A stretch of DNA of 64,000 bases from Erwinia phyllosphaerae (GCF_019132875.1 NZ_JAHSPF010000003.1:310001-374000), one strand, 5' to 3'; positions 8,303 through 17,866 are shown, numbered from the stretch's first letter. Notes: generated by a model from the sequence alone, not told the origin. Translations and numbers: made by a program.

Positions 8303-9100
8303 ATGAGCAGTGAATATGATGTCAACCTGCGCTACGGCGTAGATAGCAAAGGTGATTTAAGTAATAAGGTGGCGGTGGTCACTGGTGGCCTGGGCGGGAT
8401 TGCGATGGCCAGCAACCAGATGCTGCTGGAGAAAGGCGCAAGGCTGGCGCTGCTCTATCCCGCCTTTGAACAGAGCAAGGTTAACGACGTGGCGGGCCAG
8501 TTTGCCGCCGATAGCGTGCATTTTATCGAGTGCGACGTAACCGATCCGCAATCCGTAAATAACGCCTTTGCCGAAGTCATTAGCCATTACGGCCAGATCG
8601 ATATCCTGGTGAACTGCGCAGGCTACGTGATGCTGCAACCGGTGCTGGAAACGGACTTCGACGAATGGCAGAAACAGCTGGCGGTCAACCTTACCGGCCC
8701 GTTCCTTTGCTCGCAGGCGGCGGCAAAACTGATGATCGAGGCGGGCAAGGGCGGAAAAATTATCAACATCGCCTCGCAGGCCGCTTCTGTCGCTATCGAC
8801 AACCACGTGGCCTACACCTCGGCCAAGGCGGGTCTGCTCGGCATGACCAAAGTGATGGCTAAGGAGTTTGCACCGCACAAAATCAACGTTAATACGCTCT
8901 CGCCGACCGTGGTGCTGACGCCAATGGGTGAAAAAGCCTGGCGCGGCGAGAAGGGCGAAGCGATGAAAAAACTGATCCCGCTCGGGCGCTTTGCCTATAC
9001 CGATGAGATCGCGGCGGCAGTGCTGTTCTTTGCCGGTAACGGCAGCGACATGATCACCGGGGCCGATCTGATGATCGATGGCGGTTTCACTATCTGGTAA
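8303..9100 (+). CDS. SDR-family oxidoreductase (first of the island)
   Basis: A 265-residue short-chain dehydrogenase. The nucleotide-binding turn TGGLGGIA is at about residues 28-35, the NCAG motif follows, catalytic Ser lies in NIASQAAS, and the Tyr-x3-Lys pair is YTSAK. The C-terminal GADLMIDGG is typical of polyol/3-oxoacyl type enzymes. The ATG at 8303 is preceded by GAGGAGG, a strong site that overrules the longer in-frame possibilities. It sits between the transketolase genes and the sugar-binding protein, so an alditol or branched sugar dehydrogenase is likely. The glycine motif is slightly atypical (GGLGGIA rather than Gxxx-GIG). Confidence 0.85.
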   Translation: MSSEYDVNLRYGVDSKGDLSNKVAVVTGGLGGIAMASNQMLLEKGARLALLYPAFEQSKVNDVAGQFAADSVHFIECDVTDPQSVNNAFAEVISHYGQIDILVNCAGYVMLQPVLETDFDEWQKQLAVNLTGPFLCSQAAAKLMIEAGKGGKIINIASQAASVAIDNHVAYTSAKAGLLGMTKVMAKEFAPHKINVNTLSPTVVLTPMGEKAWRGEKGEAMKKLIPLGRFAYTDEIAAAVLFFAGNGSDMITGADLMIDGGFTIW

Positions 9101-9151
9101 CACTCTTTGCACGTACCCGTACCCTACAAATAATGATAAGGCAACGCACCT

Positions 9152-10084
9152 ATGAACATGCGATTACTTCTGTTAGCTACCGCTGGCGTTTTATGCACCC
9201 AGGCTGTCAACGCGGCGGAAAAAGGCACCATTATGATTCTGGTCAACTCGCTGGATAACCCTTATTACGCCTCTGAGGCGAAAGGGGCCAACAGCAAGGC
9301 GCAGGCGCTGGGCTATAAAACGTCGGTGCTGTCGCACGGCGAAGATGTGAAAAAGCAGAACGAGCTGATCGACGCCGCTATCGGTAAAAAAGTGCAGGGG
9401 ATTATCCTGGACAACGCCGACTCAACCGCCAGCGTCGCCGCCGTGCAGAAAGCCAAAGACGCCGGGATCCCGGTGGTGCTGATCAACCGGGAAATTCCGG
9501 TAGATAACGTCGCGCTGCGACAGATAACCCACAATAACTTTCAGGCGGGATCGGACGTCGCTAACGTCTTTGTGGAAAAAATGGGCGAAAAAGGCAAGTA
9601 CGCGGAGCTGACCTGTAATCTCGCCGACAACAACTGCGTTACCCGTTCCAAATCTTTCCATCAGGTGATTGACCAGTACCCCGATATGCAAAGCGTGGCG
9701 AAGCAGGATGCTAAAGGCACCCTGATCGACGGCAAGCGCATTATGGACAGCATCCTGCAGGCGCATCCGGACGTTAAGGGCGTGATCTGCGGCAACGGCC
9801 CGGTCGCGCTGGGCGCTATCGCAGCCCTTAAGGCGGCAAACCGTAACGACGTGGTGGTGGTGGGCATTGACGGCAGCAACGACGAGCGCGACGCGGTGAA
9901 AGCCGGCACGCTGAAAGCGACCGTGATGCTACAGGCGCAGGCTATCGCGGCCGAGGGCGTCAGCGATCTTGATAACTTTATCCAGCACGGCACCCGGCCA
10001 GCAAAACAGCGGGTAATGTTCCGCGGCATGCTGATAACCCCGGACAACGCGGCAAAAGTGCAGGATTTTAGCTATCAACCCTGA
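9152..10084 (+). CDS. Sugar ABC transporter, periplasmic binding protein (RbsB type)
   Basis: A 310-residue periplasmic substrate-binding protein with a signal peptide (LLLLATAGVLC, cleavage probably after VNAA). The mature part is a type I periplasmic fold (Peripla_BP_4): MILVNSLDNPYYASEAKGA near the start, IILDNADS and VVLINREI in the first lobe, and VVVVGIDGSND in the second. It belongs with the DUF2291 lipoprotein, double ATPase and permease that follow. Ribose-type binding proteins bind pentoses, tetritols or branched sugars; the sequence alone does not tell which. Confidence 0.9.
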   Translation: MNMRLLLLATAGVLCTQAVNAAEKGTIMILVNSLDNPYYASEAKGANSKAQALGYKTSVLSHGEDVKKQNELIDAAIGKKVQGIILDNADSTASVAAVQKAKDAGIPVVLINREIPVDNVALRQITHNNFQAGSDVANVFVEKMGEKGKYAELTCNLADNNCVTRSKSFHQVIDQYPDMQSVAKQDAKGTLIDGKRIMDSILQAHPDVKGVICGNGPVALGAIAALKAANRNDVVVVGIDGSNDERDAVKAGTLKATVMLQAQAIAAEGVSDLDNFIQHGTRPAKQRVMFRGMLITPDNAAKVQDFSYQP

Positions 10085-10113
10085 CCGCTAAGGCGGGCCG
10101 AAAGGAGAAACCT

Positions 10114-10725
10114 ATGTCCAGGCGAATCTGGCTGGCAGGGGCGGCGCTTGCCCTGGCCGGCTGCCGGATCGTGTCGCAGCAGGAGCTGGCCGATTTAAAA
10201 AATCCGCCCAACCCTCAGCTGGCGAACGTGGCTGCCAGCTGGCAGCAAAAAATCGTGCCGCAGATACAGCATGACGCCAGAGCGGTAAATGAGCTGCTGG
10301 CCAGCCTGGCCGCGGCAAAAGACTTTGACAGCGCCTGCCAGCAATATGGCTATCGCAGCCAGCAGGAAAACCCCTGCGTCTTTGCGGTCAGGATAACCGG
10401 CACGGTGCAGTCGGTTGATACCACCTCGCGCAGCGGCAAAATGACCGTAAAAGACCGCAGCGGGCAAAGCGTGGTGGTGCAGACCGGGCCAATCCTGCGC
10501 GGTACGGCGCTGCGCGACGGTTATAAAGGGGCCAGCTATCAGGACTTCAACGATCAGGTGCTGTTTGGCGACTACGGCCGCGCTATCAATCAGCTGGCCG
10601 CTGACGAGATACAAAAACTCAAGCCCAAACCCGGTGACGCCGTGGATGTCGTCGGCGTTTTCAGCAGCTGGGATATCCCGCAAAACGTCCCGGCTGTTAC
10701 CCCAGCCCGCGTTGTCCGTCAATAA
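10114..10725 (+). CDS. DUF2291-family lipoprotein of a sugar ABC transporter
   Basis: A 203-residue predicted lipoprotein. The signal ends in LALAGC with Cys17 as lipidation site. The mature domain matches the DUF2291 proteins found inside ribose-type ABC transporter operons; a recognisable part is GPILRGTALRDGYKG and YQDFNDQVLFG. Its biochemical role is unknown, but it is almost always placed between or next to binding-protein and ATPase genes, as here. It starts 29 nt after the binding-protein gene with AAAGGAG upstream and ends 10 nt before the ATPase start. Confidence 0.8.
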   Translation: MSRRIWLAGAALALAGCRIVSQQELADLKNPPNPQLANVAASWQQKIVPQIQHDARAVNELLASLAAAKDFDSACQQYGYRSQQENPCVFAVRITGTVQSVDTTSRSGKMTVKDRSGQSVVVQTGPILRGTALRDGYKGASYQDFNDQVLFGDYGRAINQLAADEIQKLKPKPGDAVDVVGVFSSWDIPQNVPAVTPARVVRQ

Positions 10726-10735
10726 GGAGCGCAGT

Positions 10736-12274
10736 ATGGCATACCCTGAAGCGCACGCCGGGCCGCTGCCGGAAGTGATTATCGAAACCCGTCATCTTTC
10801 TCGCCTCTATCCCGGCGTCACCGCGCTGGATCAGGTTAACTATCGCGTCTGGCGCAACAAGGTCAACGTGCTGATAGGCGAAAACGGCGCGGGCAAATCC
10901 ACCATGATGAAAATGCTGGCGGGGGTAGAGACGCCGTCGTCAGGGCAGATTTTGCTGGACGGCGAGCCGGTAACGCTGGGGTCGACCCGCCAGGCAGAAA
11001 AGCAGGGTATCAGCATTATTTTTCAGGAGCTGAACCTGTTTCCCAATATGAACGTGATGGACAACATCTTTATCGGCAACGAGTTTTTCCAGCGCGGCCG
11101 CATTAACGAAAAGTATCAGTACCAGCTGGCGAAAACGCTGCTGGAGCGGCTGGGGCTGGATATCGATCCCCGGACGCCGCTGGGCGAGCTGGGCATTGGC
11201 CACCAGCAGCTGGTCGAGATTGCCCGCGCGCTCTCCAAAGATACGCGCGTTCTGATCATGGATGAGCCAACCTCTGCGCTCAGCCAGTCGGAAGTCAAAG
11301 TGCTGTTTAACGTTATCGCCGCGCTGAAGCGGCGTGGCGTAACCCTGATCTATATTTCGCATCGCCTGGAGGAGCTGATGGAAATTGGAGACCACATTAC
11401 CATTTTCCGCGACGGACGCTTTATCAGCGAGCGCGACGTACAGGATGCCAGCGTGCCCTGGATTATTGCGCAGATGGTGGGCGACAAAAAGAAACAGTTT
11501 GACTACCGCGCGGCGGAGCCGGGCGAAACGGTACTGGAAGTCAGTGGGCTGACCGCGCTGGCGCAAAACGGCGGTTACAAGCTGAATAACGTCTCTTTTT
11601 CGCTGCGCAAGGGTGAGGTCATCGGAATTTACGGCCTGCTGGGCGCCGGACGCACCGAGTTATTTAAAGGGCTTATCGGGCTGATGCCTTGCCAGAGCGG
11701 CAGCGTCACGCTAAACGGCGAATGCCTGGACAAGCGCAACTTTCAGCAGCGGCTGAAAAAAGGCATCGCGCTGGTGCCGGAAGATCGCAAAGGCGAAGGG
11801 GTGGTCGAAACCATGTCGATCAAAACCAATATGACGCTCAGCGATCTCAGCCTGCGTGGCTTTCGCCGGGCGCTGAGCTGGCTTAAACCGGCTGAAGAAG
11901 CGGAGCGCGTTAGCGGCATGATCCAACGGCTGGCCATCAAGGTCAGCGATGCGGAACTGCCCGTGATCTCCCTGAGCGGCGGCAATCAGCAGAAAGTCGT
12001 GCTGGGCAAGGCGCTGATGACCGGGCCAAACGTGGTGTTGCTGGATGAGCCCACGCGCGGCATCGACGTGGGGGCGAAAAGCGATGTTTACCATCTGGTC
12101 GGTTCGCTGGCGCAGCAAGGGCTGGCGGTGATGTTCTCGTCTTCCGAGCTGGACGAGGTGATGGCCCTGGCTGACCGCATTCTGGTGATGGCGGACGGCA
12201 AGATCACCGCTGACTTATCGCGTGCGGAGGCGACGCGTGAAAAGCTTATCGCCGCCTCCACTCCCCAGGATTAG
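10736..12274 (+). CDS. Sugar ABC transporter ATPase (RbsA type, two nucleotide domains)
   Basis: A 512-residue fusion of two ABC domains. The first has a complete Walker A (GENGAGKST, residues 48-56) and Walker B (LIMDEPTSAL). The second has a degenerate P-loop (GLLGAGRTE), an intact signature LSGGNQQKVV and Walker B LLDEPTRGID. This asymmetry is normal for RbsA/MglA proteins. The ATG at 10736 follows AAGGAG, fits the spacing to the upstream gene and gives the usual family length; an upstream in-frame extension has no ribosome site. It energises uptake of the sugar bound by the preceding binding protein. Confidence 0.92.
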   Translation: MAYPEAHAGPLPEVIIETRHLSRLYPGVTALDQVNYRVWRNKVNVLIGENGAGKSTMMKMLAGVETPSSGQILLDGEPVTLGSTRQAEKQGISIIFQELNLFPNMNVMDNIFIGNEFFQRGRINEKYQYQLAKTLLERLGLDIDPRTPLGELGIGHQQLVEIARALSKDTRVLIMDEPTSALSQSEVKVLFNVIAALKRRGVTLIYISHRLEELMEIGDHITIFRDGRFISERDVQDASVPWIIAQMVGDKKKQFDYRAAEPGETVLEVSGLTALAQNGGYKLNNVSFSLRKGEVIGIYGLLGAGRTELFKGLIGLMPCQSGSVTLNGECLDKRNFQQRLKKGIALVPEDRKGEGVVETMSIKTNMTLSDLSLRGFRRALSWLKPAEEAERVSGMIQRLAIKVSDAELPVISLSGGNQQKVVLGKALMTGPNVVLLDEPTRGIDVGAKSDVYHLVGSLAQQGLAVMFSSSELDEVMALADRILVMADGKITADLSRAEATREKLIAASTPQD

Positions 12275-12316
12275 TTGAACGCAGGCCAGCCCGTAAGGGA
12301 CGTTGAGGATAACAAA

Positions 12317-13381
12317 ATGAACCATAAATACCTGCTTTACATGTATCTGTTAAAGGCGCGCACTTTTATTGCGCTGCTGCTGGTGGTGGGTTTTTTTAGC
12401 ATTATGGTGCCTAACTTTTTCACGCCGTCGAACCTGTTGATCATGACCCAACACGTTGCGATCACCGGGCTTCTCGCCATCGGCATGACGCTGGTGGTGC
12501 TGACGGGCGGGATCGATCTTTCCGTGGGTGCGGTGGCCGGGATCTGCGGCATGATCGCGGGCGCTTTGTTAACCAACGGCCTGCCGCTCTGGGAGGGAGC
12601 CAGACTCTTTCTAAACGTGCCGGAAGTGCTTCTTGTCGTAGCGCTGGCGGGCGTCGTTATTGGGTTAATCAACGGAACGGTGATCACTCGCCTGGGCGTG
12701 GTGCCTTTTATCTGCACGCTGGGCATGATGTATGTTGCGCGCGGCGCGGCGCTGCTGTTCAACGACGGCAGCACCTATGCCAACCTGACCGGCCTGCCGC
12801 AGCTGGGCAATACCGGCTTCTCACTGCTCGGCTCCGGCACCTTTCTGGGCGTCTATCTGCCTATCTGGCTGATGGTGGGTTTTTTGCTGGCCGGGCTGTA
12901 TATCACGCGCAAGACGCCGCTGGGCCGTTATATCTACGCCAGCGGTGGCAACGAGGCGGCCGCGCGGCTGGCCGGTGTGCCGATCATCAAGGTCAAAATC
13001 TTTGTTTACGCCTTTTCCGGACTGTGCGCGGCGCTGGTTGGCCTGGTGGTGGCGTCCCAGCTGCAAACTGCCCATCCGATGACCGGGAATATGTTTGAAA
13101 TGGACGCCATCGGCGCAACGGTGCTGGGCGGCACCGCGCTGTCCGGCGGCCGTGGTCACGTTTCCGGTTCGATTATCGGCGCGTTTGTCATTGTCTTTCT
13201 GGCCGACGGCATGGTGATGATGGGCGTCAGCGATTTCTGGCAGATGGTGATCAAAGGCCTGGTGATTGTCAGTGCGGTAGTGATTGACCAGTTCCAGCAG
13301 CGTTTGCAAAGCAAGGTGGTGCTGATGCGCCGTCACGAAAAAAAGCAGACGCCGACGCTTTCTGAGGTGAGCCATGGCTAG
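12317..13381 (+). CDS. Sugar ABC transporter permease (RbsC type)
   Basis: A 354-residue inner-membrane permease of the ribose/xylose type (BPD_transp_2) with about ten hydrophobic segments. The family hallmark LTGGIDLSVGA is present in the first third, and the coupling segment with GGNEAAARLAGV in the middle. The ATG at 12317 is preceded by TTGAGGA, 43 nt after the ATPase stop. Its 3' end overlaps the FGGY kinase gene by 8 nt, so kinase translation is coupled to the transporter. Confidence 0.92.
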   Translation: MNHKYLLYMYLLKARTFIALLLVVGFFSIMVPNFFTPSNLLIMTQHVAITGLLAIGMTLVVLTGGIDLSVGAVAGICGMIAGALLTNGLPLWEGARLFLNVPEVLLVVALAGVVIGLINGTVITRLGVVPFICTLGMMYVARGAALLFNDGSTYANLTGLPQLGNTGFSLLGSGTFLGVYLPIWLMVGFLLAGLYITRKTPLGRYIYASGGNEAAARLAGVPIIKVKIFVYAFSGLCAALVGLVVASQLQTAHPMTGNMFEMDAIGATVLGGTALSGGRGHVSGSIIGAFVIVFLADGMVMMGVSDFWQMVIKGLVIVSAVVIDQFQQRLQSKVVLMRRHEKKQTPTLSEVSHG

Positions 13382-14918
13382 AGAACTGATTATTGCGCTC
13401 GACGAAGGCACCAGCAACGTCAAGGCGGTGGCGATCGACGCGCGCGGACAGATAGTTTACAAGGCTTCGCGCCCGCTGTCGGTCAATACGCCGCAGTCGG
13501 GCTGGGTAGAGCAGGACGGCATGCTGCTGCTGGAGACGTCGCTGACGGTAGTGCGCGAAGCGATCCAGGCGGTGGGCGACAAATCCGTGGCCGCACTGGC
13601 TATCAGTAACCAGCGGGAAACGGTGATGGGCTGGGAACGCCAGACCGGTAAACCGCTTGCCGCCGCGCTGACCTGGCAATGTTCGCGCTCGGCAGCGTTT
13701 TGCGAGCAGCTGCGTCACGACCGCCAGGAAGCGCTCATCCGCGAAGTTACCGGTTTGCCGGTTTCACCGCTGTTTTCAGCGTCGAAAATGCGCTGGCTGC
13801 TGGACAGCCTGCCCGACGGCCACAGACGGGCCGCCAGTGGCGATCTCTGTCTGGGCACTATCGACGCCTGGCTGCTGTGGCACTTTACCGGCGGCATGCA
13901 GTTTCGCTGCGATACCTCCAACGCCGCTCGTACTCAGTTACTCAACCTGCAAACCGGCGACTGGGACAAGCAGATGCTGACGCTGTTCGGCATTCCGCGG
14001 GCGGCGTTACCGACCATTCATCCCTCCAGCGGCCTGTTTGGCATCACGCACGGCCTGAGCGGCATTGCCGATGGTTTGCCCGTGCTGGCAATGATAGGCG
14101 ATTCGCACGCTGCGCTTTATGGGCATGGTCTGGGCGCGCCGGGCAGCGTGAAGGCGACCTACGGCACCGGCTCGTCGGTGATGGCACCGCTGCCCACGCC
14201 GGATACGAGCATCACGCAGCTGGCAACCACCATAGCGTGGCACGACGGCGAGCGGCGGGTTTACGCACTTGAGGGCAACATTCCGCATACCGGTGACGGC
14301 GTAGCCTGGATGGCACAGGCTACTGGTCTGGTTGACGGCAAAGGCGAAGTGTTAAGCCGCGCGCTGAACGACCTGCCTGCGAGCATTGACTCTACGCTCG
14401 GCGTTTATTTTGTTCCGGCGCTGACGGGAACCGGCGCGCCCTGGTGGGACGAACAGGCGAGGGGCCTGATTTGCGGCTTAAGCCGTGGCGTGACGCCTGC
14501 GCATCTGATCCGCGCCGCGCTGGAGGCCATCGCCTATCAGATTGCCGACGTGATAGCCGCGATGCGCCAGCATCAGGATTTTCATCTTAATACGTTAATG
14601 GTGGATGGCGGCCCAACGCAAAATGGCTGGCTGATGCAGTTCCAGGCCGATCTGCTGGGTTGCCCGGTGGCCCGCAGCAGCACGGCGGAACTTTCCGCAC
14701 TGGGTGCCGGACTGCTGGCGCGCAAAGCGCTGGCGCAGCTGAGTGACGACCAGCTGCTGCCGTTACTGCCGACACACGACCGCTGGCTGCCCGACGAAGC
14801 CCGTCATGCCGTTCTGCAACAAAGCTGGCAAGGCTGGCGCGGCGCGGTACAGCGCACGCTCTGGCCGCAAACAACCTCAGTTCAGGGAGCACACTATGAA
14901 GCACAATTTTCAGGATAA
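13374..14918 (+). CDS. FGGY-family carbohydrate kinase
   Basis: A 514-residue FGGY kinase. The N-terminal phosphate-binding loop is LDEGTSNVKA (about residues 9-18), TWQCSRS corresponds to the substrate-side segment, and the second-domain signature includes YGTGSSVM and GGPTQNGWLMQFQADLLG. It resembles glycerol/xylulose/apulose kinases. It overlaps the permease by 8 nt and the downstream SDR gene by 23 nt. In the inferred pathway it would phosphorylate a ketose produced by one of the two dehydrogenases and so supply the substrate for the split transketolase. Substrate specificity is inferred from context only. Confidence 0.88.
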   Translation: MARELIIALDEGTSNVKAVAIDARGQIVYKASRPLSVNTPQSGWVEQDGMLLLETSLTVVREAIQAVGDKSVAALAISNQRETVMGWERQTGKPLAAALTWQCSRSAAFCEQLRHDRQEALIREVTGLPVSPLFSASKMRWLLDSLPDGHRRAASGDLCLGTIDAWLLWHFTGGMQFRCDTSNAARTQLLNLQTGDWDKQMLTLFGIPRAALPTIHPSSGLFGITHGLSGIADGLPVLAMIGDSHAALYGHGLGAPGSVKATYGTGSSVMAPLPTPDTSITQLATTIAWHDGERRVYALEGNIPHTGDGVAWMAQATGLVDGKGEVLSRALNDLPASIDSTLGVYFVPALTGTGAPWWDEQARGLICGLSRGVTPAHLIRAALEAIAYQIADVIAAMRQHQDFHLNTLMVDGGPTQNGWLMQFQADLLGCPVARSSTAELSALGAGLLARKALAQLSDDQLLPLLPTHDRWLPDEARHAVLQQSWQGWRGAVQRTLWPQTTSVQGAHYEAQFSG

Positions 14919-15687
14919 AACCGTGGTGATCACCGGAGCCTGCCGTGGGATCGGAGCGGGGATAGCAGAACGTTTTGCACAAGAAGGCGCGCGGCTGGTG
15001 ATGGTATCAAACTCCGAAAGGGTGTTTGCCACGGCAGAACGCCTGAAAAGCTCAGGTTCTGAGATCCTGGCGCTACAGGCAGACGTTACCGATGAACAGC
15101 AGGTTATCGACCTCTACCAGCAGGCCGCCGAACGTTTTGGCACCATCGACGTATCGGTGCAGAACGCGGGGATTATCACCATCGAACACTTCGACAAGAT
15201 GCCAAAAGCGGATTTTGAAAAGGTGCTGGCGGTCAATACCACAGGCGTCTGGCTCTGCTGCCGTGAGGCGGCAAAATATATGGTTAAGCAGCGCTCCGGC
15301 AGCCTGATCAATACCTCGTCCGGCCAGGGACGGCAGGGCTTTATCTATACGCCGCACTACGCGGCCAGCAAAATGGGCGTGATTGGTATTACGCAAAGCC
15401 TGGCGCACGAGCTGGCTCCGTGGAACATTACCGTTAACGCCTTTTGTCCCGGCATTATCGAAAGCGAAATGTGGGACTATAACGATCGCGTCTGGGGTGA
15501 AATCCTCAGCGGCGAGAAGCAATATGGCAAAGGTGAACTGATGGCCGAGTGGGTGCAGGGCATTCCGCTAAAGCGCGCCGGAAAGCCGCAGGACGTGGCC
15601 GGGCTGGTGGCTTTTCTGGCGTCCGATGATGCGCATTATATCACCGGACAAACCATTAACGTTGACGGCGGCCTGATTATGTCCTGA
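14896..15687 (+). CDS. SDR-family oxidoreductase (second of the island)
   Basis: A 263-residue short-chain dehydrogenase with a canonical cofactor motif TGACRGIG (residues 13-20), QNAG, catalytic Ser in NTSSG and YAASK. The tail ITGQTINVDGG is typical of sorbitol/xylitol/arabinitol-type dehydrogenases. The ATG at 14896 follows CAGGGAG and lies inside the last 23 nt of the kinase gene. It is the last gene of the operon; the next gene is convergent. A polyol 2-dehydrogenase is the most likely function, inferred from family and neighbours. Confidence 0.87.
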   Translation: MKHNFQDKTVVITGACRGIGAGIAERFAQEGARLVMVSNSERVFATAERLKSSGSEILALQADVTDEQQVIDLYQQAAERFGTIDVSVQNAGIITIEHFDKMPKADFEKVLAVNTTGVWLCCREAAKYMVKQRSGSLINTSSGQGRQGFIYTPHYAASKMGVIGITQSLAHELAPWNITVNAFCPGIIESEMWDYNDRVWGEILSGEKQYGKGELMAEWVQGIPLKRAGKPQDVAGLVAFLASDDAHYITGQTINVDGGLIMS

Positions 15688-15690
15688 GCC

Positions 15691-16239
15691 TTACTCGTTG
15701 CCGAAGCGGCCAATCAAACCTGCGGCACCCAGCGTATGGCCTTTCAGGCGGGTAAATAACGCCTCGCGCGTTAAGCCTTGTTCCAGCCCGTTGGCCGGTA
15801 AATCGGTGGCGATCAGCGTAAAGTTATAGTGATGCTGGCCGCTGCCAACCGGCGGGCAAGGGCCGTGATAGCGCAGCGTTCCCGGCGAATTTTTGCCGCC
15901 CGTATAGCCTTTGCCGCGGGTCAGCTCGCCCTGGGCAAACGTGGTGCGCTGAAAGGGAATGTTGTACGCCACCAGATGATCGACACCCAGCCCCTTCGCG
16001 CCAACCGGATCGACCACCACCAGCGCAAAACTTTTGGTGCCCTGCGGCGGATTGCTCCAGCTCAGCGCGGGCGAGACGTTTTCGCCGGTACAGCTGGCGT
16101 TGCCTTTGTCCGAGCCGGCAAATTTTGTCGCCATCACATCGTTGTCGTTAAAGTCGGGAGAGGTCAGCGTAAAAACCGGCGCGGCACACGCCGCCGTAGC
16201 GCTGCATAACAGCGCGGCACACAATAGCGTTTTTTTCAT
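15691..16239 (-). CDS. YbhB/YbcL-family (PEBP-like) secreted protein
   Basis: A 182-residue protein with a signal peptide (KKTLLCAALLCSATAACA, residues 2-19) and a phosphatidylethanolamine-binding-like fold. Motifs include VVVDPVGAKG and the ligand-site segment YHGPCPPVGSGQHHYNF. It is the size of E. coli YbcL, a periplasmic or secreted member of the family. It ends 3 nt from the end of the convergent sugar operon. The function of bacterial members is poorly defined. Cysteines in NASCTGE and GPCPP could form the disulfide seen in family members. Confidence 0.88.
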   Translation of the reverse strand: MKKTLLCAALLCSATAACAAPVFTLTSPDFNDNDVMATKFAGSDKGNASCTGENVSPALSWSNPPQGTKSFALVVVDPVGAKGLGVDHLVAYNIPFQRTTFAQGELTRGKGYTGGKNSPGTLRYHGPCPPVGSGQHHYNFTLIATDLPANGLEQGLTREALFTRLKGHTLGAAGLIGRFGNE

Positions 16240-16429
16240 TAGCGGATTCCTGTTTTAACGGGTTGCGCCAAGTCTGGTCGATAAATGTACGCTCTGCCAG
16301 TGACTTATCGTTATGGCGCAGGCGGGTGCCACTGGCAAAACAAAAATGTTAAGCTAGCCTTGGGTTGATTTTGTGATCTTCATCGCAGTTTAATGCTCAG
16401 AACAGGCCTGCCAGACCGCTTATAACGTT

Positions 16430-17866
16430 ATGAAAAAAATGACCGCTTGCTCTTTTTCTGCCAGAAACATTTTATTGCCGGTAACGCTGCTGACCGTTTC
16501 TTTTACCGTGCTGGCATTAACTACCGAAACGCGCGTCGCCGACGCGCCTTTTGCCGATCCCGCTCGCTTTAGCGATCGGCTCCCCGACCTTGGCAGCAGC
16601 AGCACCGGTTCCGATACGGCGCTGGAAAAACGCATCGCCAACGCGATGAAAAGCATCGGCGAAGCCAGTATGAACAGCACCGACGACCGTTCGTTAGGCA
16701 GCGAGGCGGGTTCCTGGGCGTTTAATCATTTTCGCGATGAAGCGGCAAAGCGGGTCGAGGATGAAGGCCAGTCGCTGCTGTCGCCTTACGGCAAGGCTAA
16801 CATTGCGCTGGCGGTGGACAGCAATGGCAACTTCACGGGGTCTTCCGCACAGCTGATTACGCCGTGGCAGGATAAATACCAGTACCTGACCTTTAGCCAG
16901 CTGGGCGTACAGCAAAGCGACGACGGTATCGTTGGCAGTGCCGGTCTTGGCCAGCGCTGGCTGACCGGCAGCTGGCGGCTGGGCTATAACGCCTTTGTTG
17001 ACGATCTGTTTGCCGAAAATCAGCAGCGCGGCTCGCTTGGCGCGGAGGCGTGGAGCCACTTTTTGCGCCTGTCGGCTAACTACTATCAGCCTTTGTCCGG
17101 CTGGCGGCAAAATTCGGCTACGCAGGAGACGCGGATGGCGCGCGGCTACGACATTACTACCCAGGGCTACTTACCCTTTTATCAGCAGCTGGGCGTTTCC
17201 GTAAGCTACGAGCGCTATCTGGGAAATAATGTCGATCTGTTTAACAACGGCACGCTCAGCAGTAACCCATCCGCCATTGAGCTTGGCGTCAGCTACACGC
17301 CGGTGCCGCTTTTTACCCTGACCGCCTCGCATAAAACCGCCGACAGCGGCGACACGCAGGATCAGCTGGCGTTAAAAATGAACTATCAGATTGGCGTCGC
17401 GTTGAGCAAGCAGCTGTCGGCCGATAACGTCGCCGCGGCCCGCTCGCTCAGCGGTAGCCGTTATGATGCGGTCACGCGCAGTAATCTGCCGGTAATGGAG
17501 TTCCGCCAGCGCAAAACGCTGTCGGTGTTCCTGGCGACGCCGCCGTGGCAGGTACAGCCGGGCGAAACGCTGCCGCTGAAGCTGCAAATCCGTCAGGCCA
17601 ATCCGCTGAAGGGAATAAGCTGGCAGGGCGATACCCAGGCGCTGAGCCTGACGCCGCCTGCGGACAACGTCAACCCCAACGGCTGGAGCATTATTATTCC
17701 TGCCTGGGACAGTTCGCCGGATGCCAGCAATGAATATCACCTGTCCGTCACTGTTGAAGACAGTCGCCAGCAGCGCGTTACCTCCAACTGGATTACGCTT
17801 AAGCTGACGCCGCCGGTCACGCTGCAAAATCCTGACGCCAACCAGTTCAACCTGATAGCGCCCTGA
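16430..17866 (+). CDS. ychO: Inverse-autotransporter/invasin-like outer-membrane protein, YchO-like
   Basis: A 478-residue protein with an N-terminal signal, the short GEASMNSTDDRSL helix-associated segment and a beta-barrel of the intimin/invasin type (about residues 100-320, with LGQRWLTGSWRLGYNAFVDD and RMARGYDITTQ). One C-terminal domain follows, with RQRKTLSVFLATPPW and PLKLQIRQANPL. Length and domain order agree with E. coli YchO (about 464 residues), the barrel-only relative of intimin without long passenger repeats. It is monocistronic, with no strong ribosome site before the ATG. It is probably an outer-membrane protein; a role in adhesion is known for related proteins but not shown here. 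Confidence 0.85.
   Translation: MKKMTACSFSARNILLPVTLLTVSFTVLALTTETRVADAPFADPARFSDRLPDLGSSSTGSDTALEKRIANAMKSIGEASMNSTDDRSLGSEAGSWAFNHFRDEAAKRVEDEGQSLLSPYGKANIALAVDSNGNFTGSSAQLITPWQDKYQYLTFSQLGVQQSDDGIVGSAGLGQRWLTGSWRLGYNAFVDDLFAENQQRGSLGAEAWSHFLRLSANYYQPLSGWRQNSATQETRMARGYDITTQGYLPFYQQLGVSVSYERYLGNNVDLFNNGTLSSNPSAIELGVSYTPVPLFTLTASHKTADSGDTQDQLALKMNYQIGVALSKQLSADNVAAARSLSGSRYDAVTRSNLPVMEFRQRKTLSVFLATPPWQVQPGETLPLKLQIRQANPLKGISWQGDTQALSLTPPADNVNPNGWSIIIPAWDSSPDASNEYHLSVTVEDSRQQRVTSNWITLKLTPPVTLQNPDANQFNLIAP

Noticed and set aside
5402..15687. Sulfoquinovose (sulfo-transketolase) pathway
   Set aside because: A split transketolase is shared, but no sulfo-sugar isomerase, sulfoquinovosidase or organosulfonate exporter is present, and an FGGY kinase with ribose-type transporter points to a non-sulfonated polyol or sugar.
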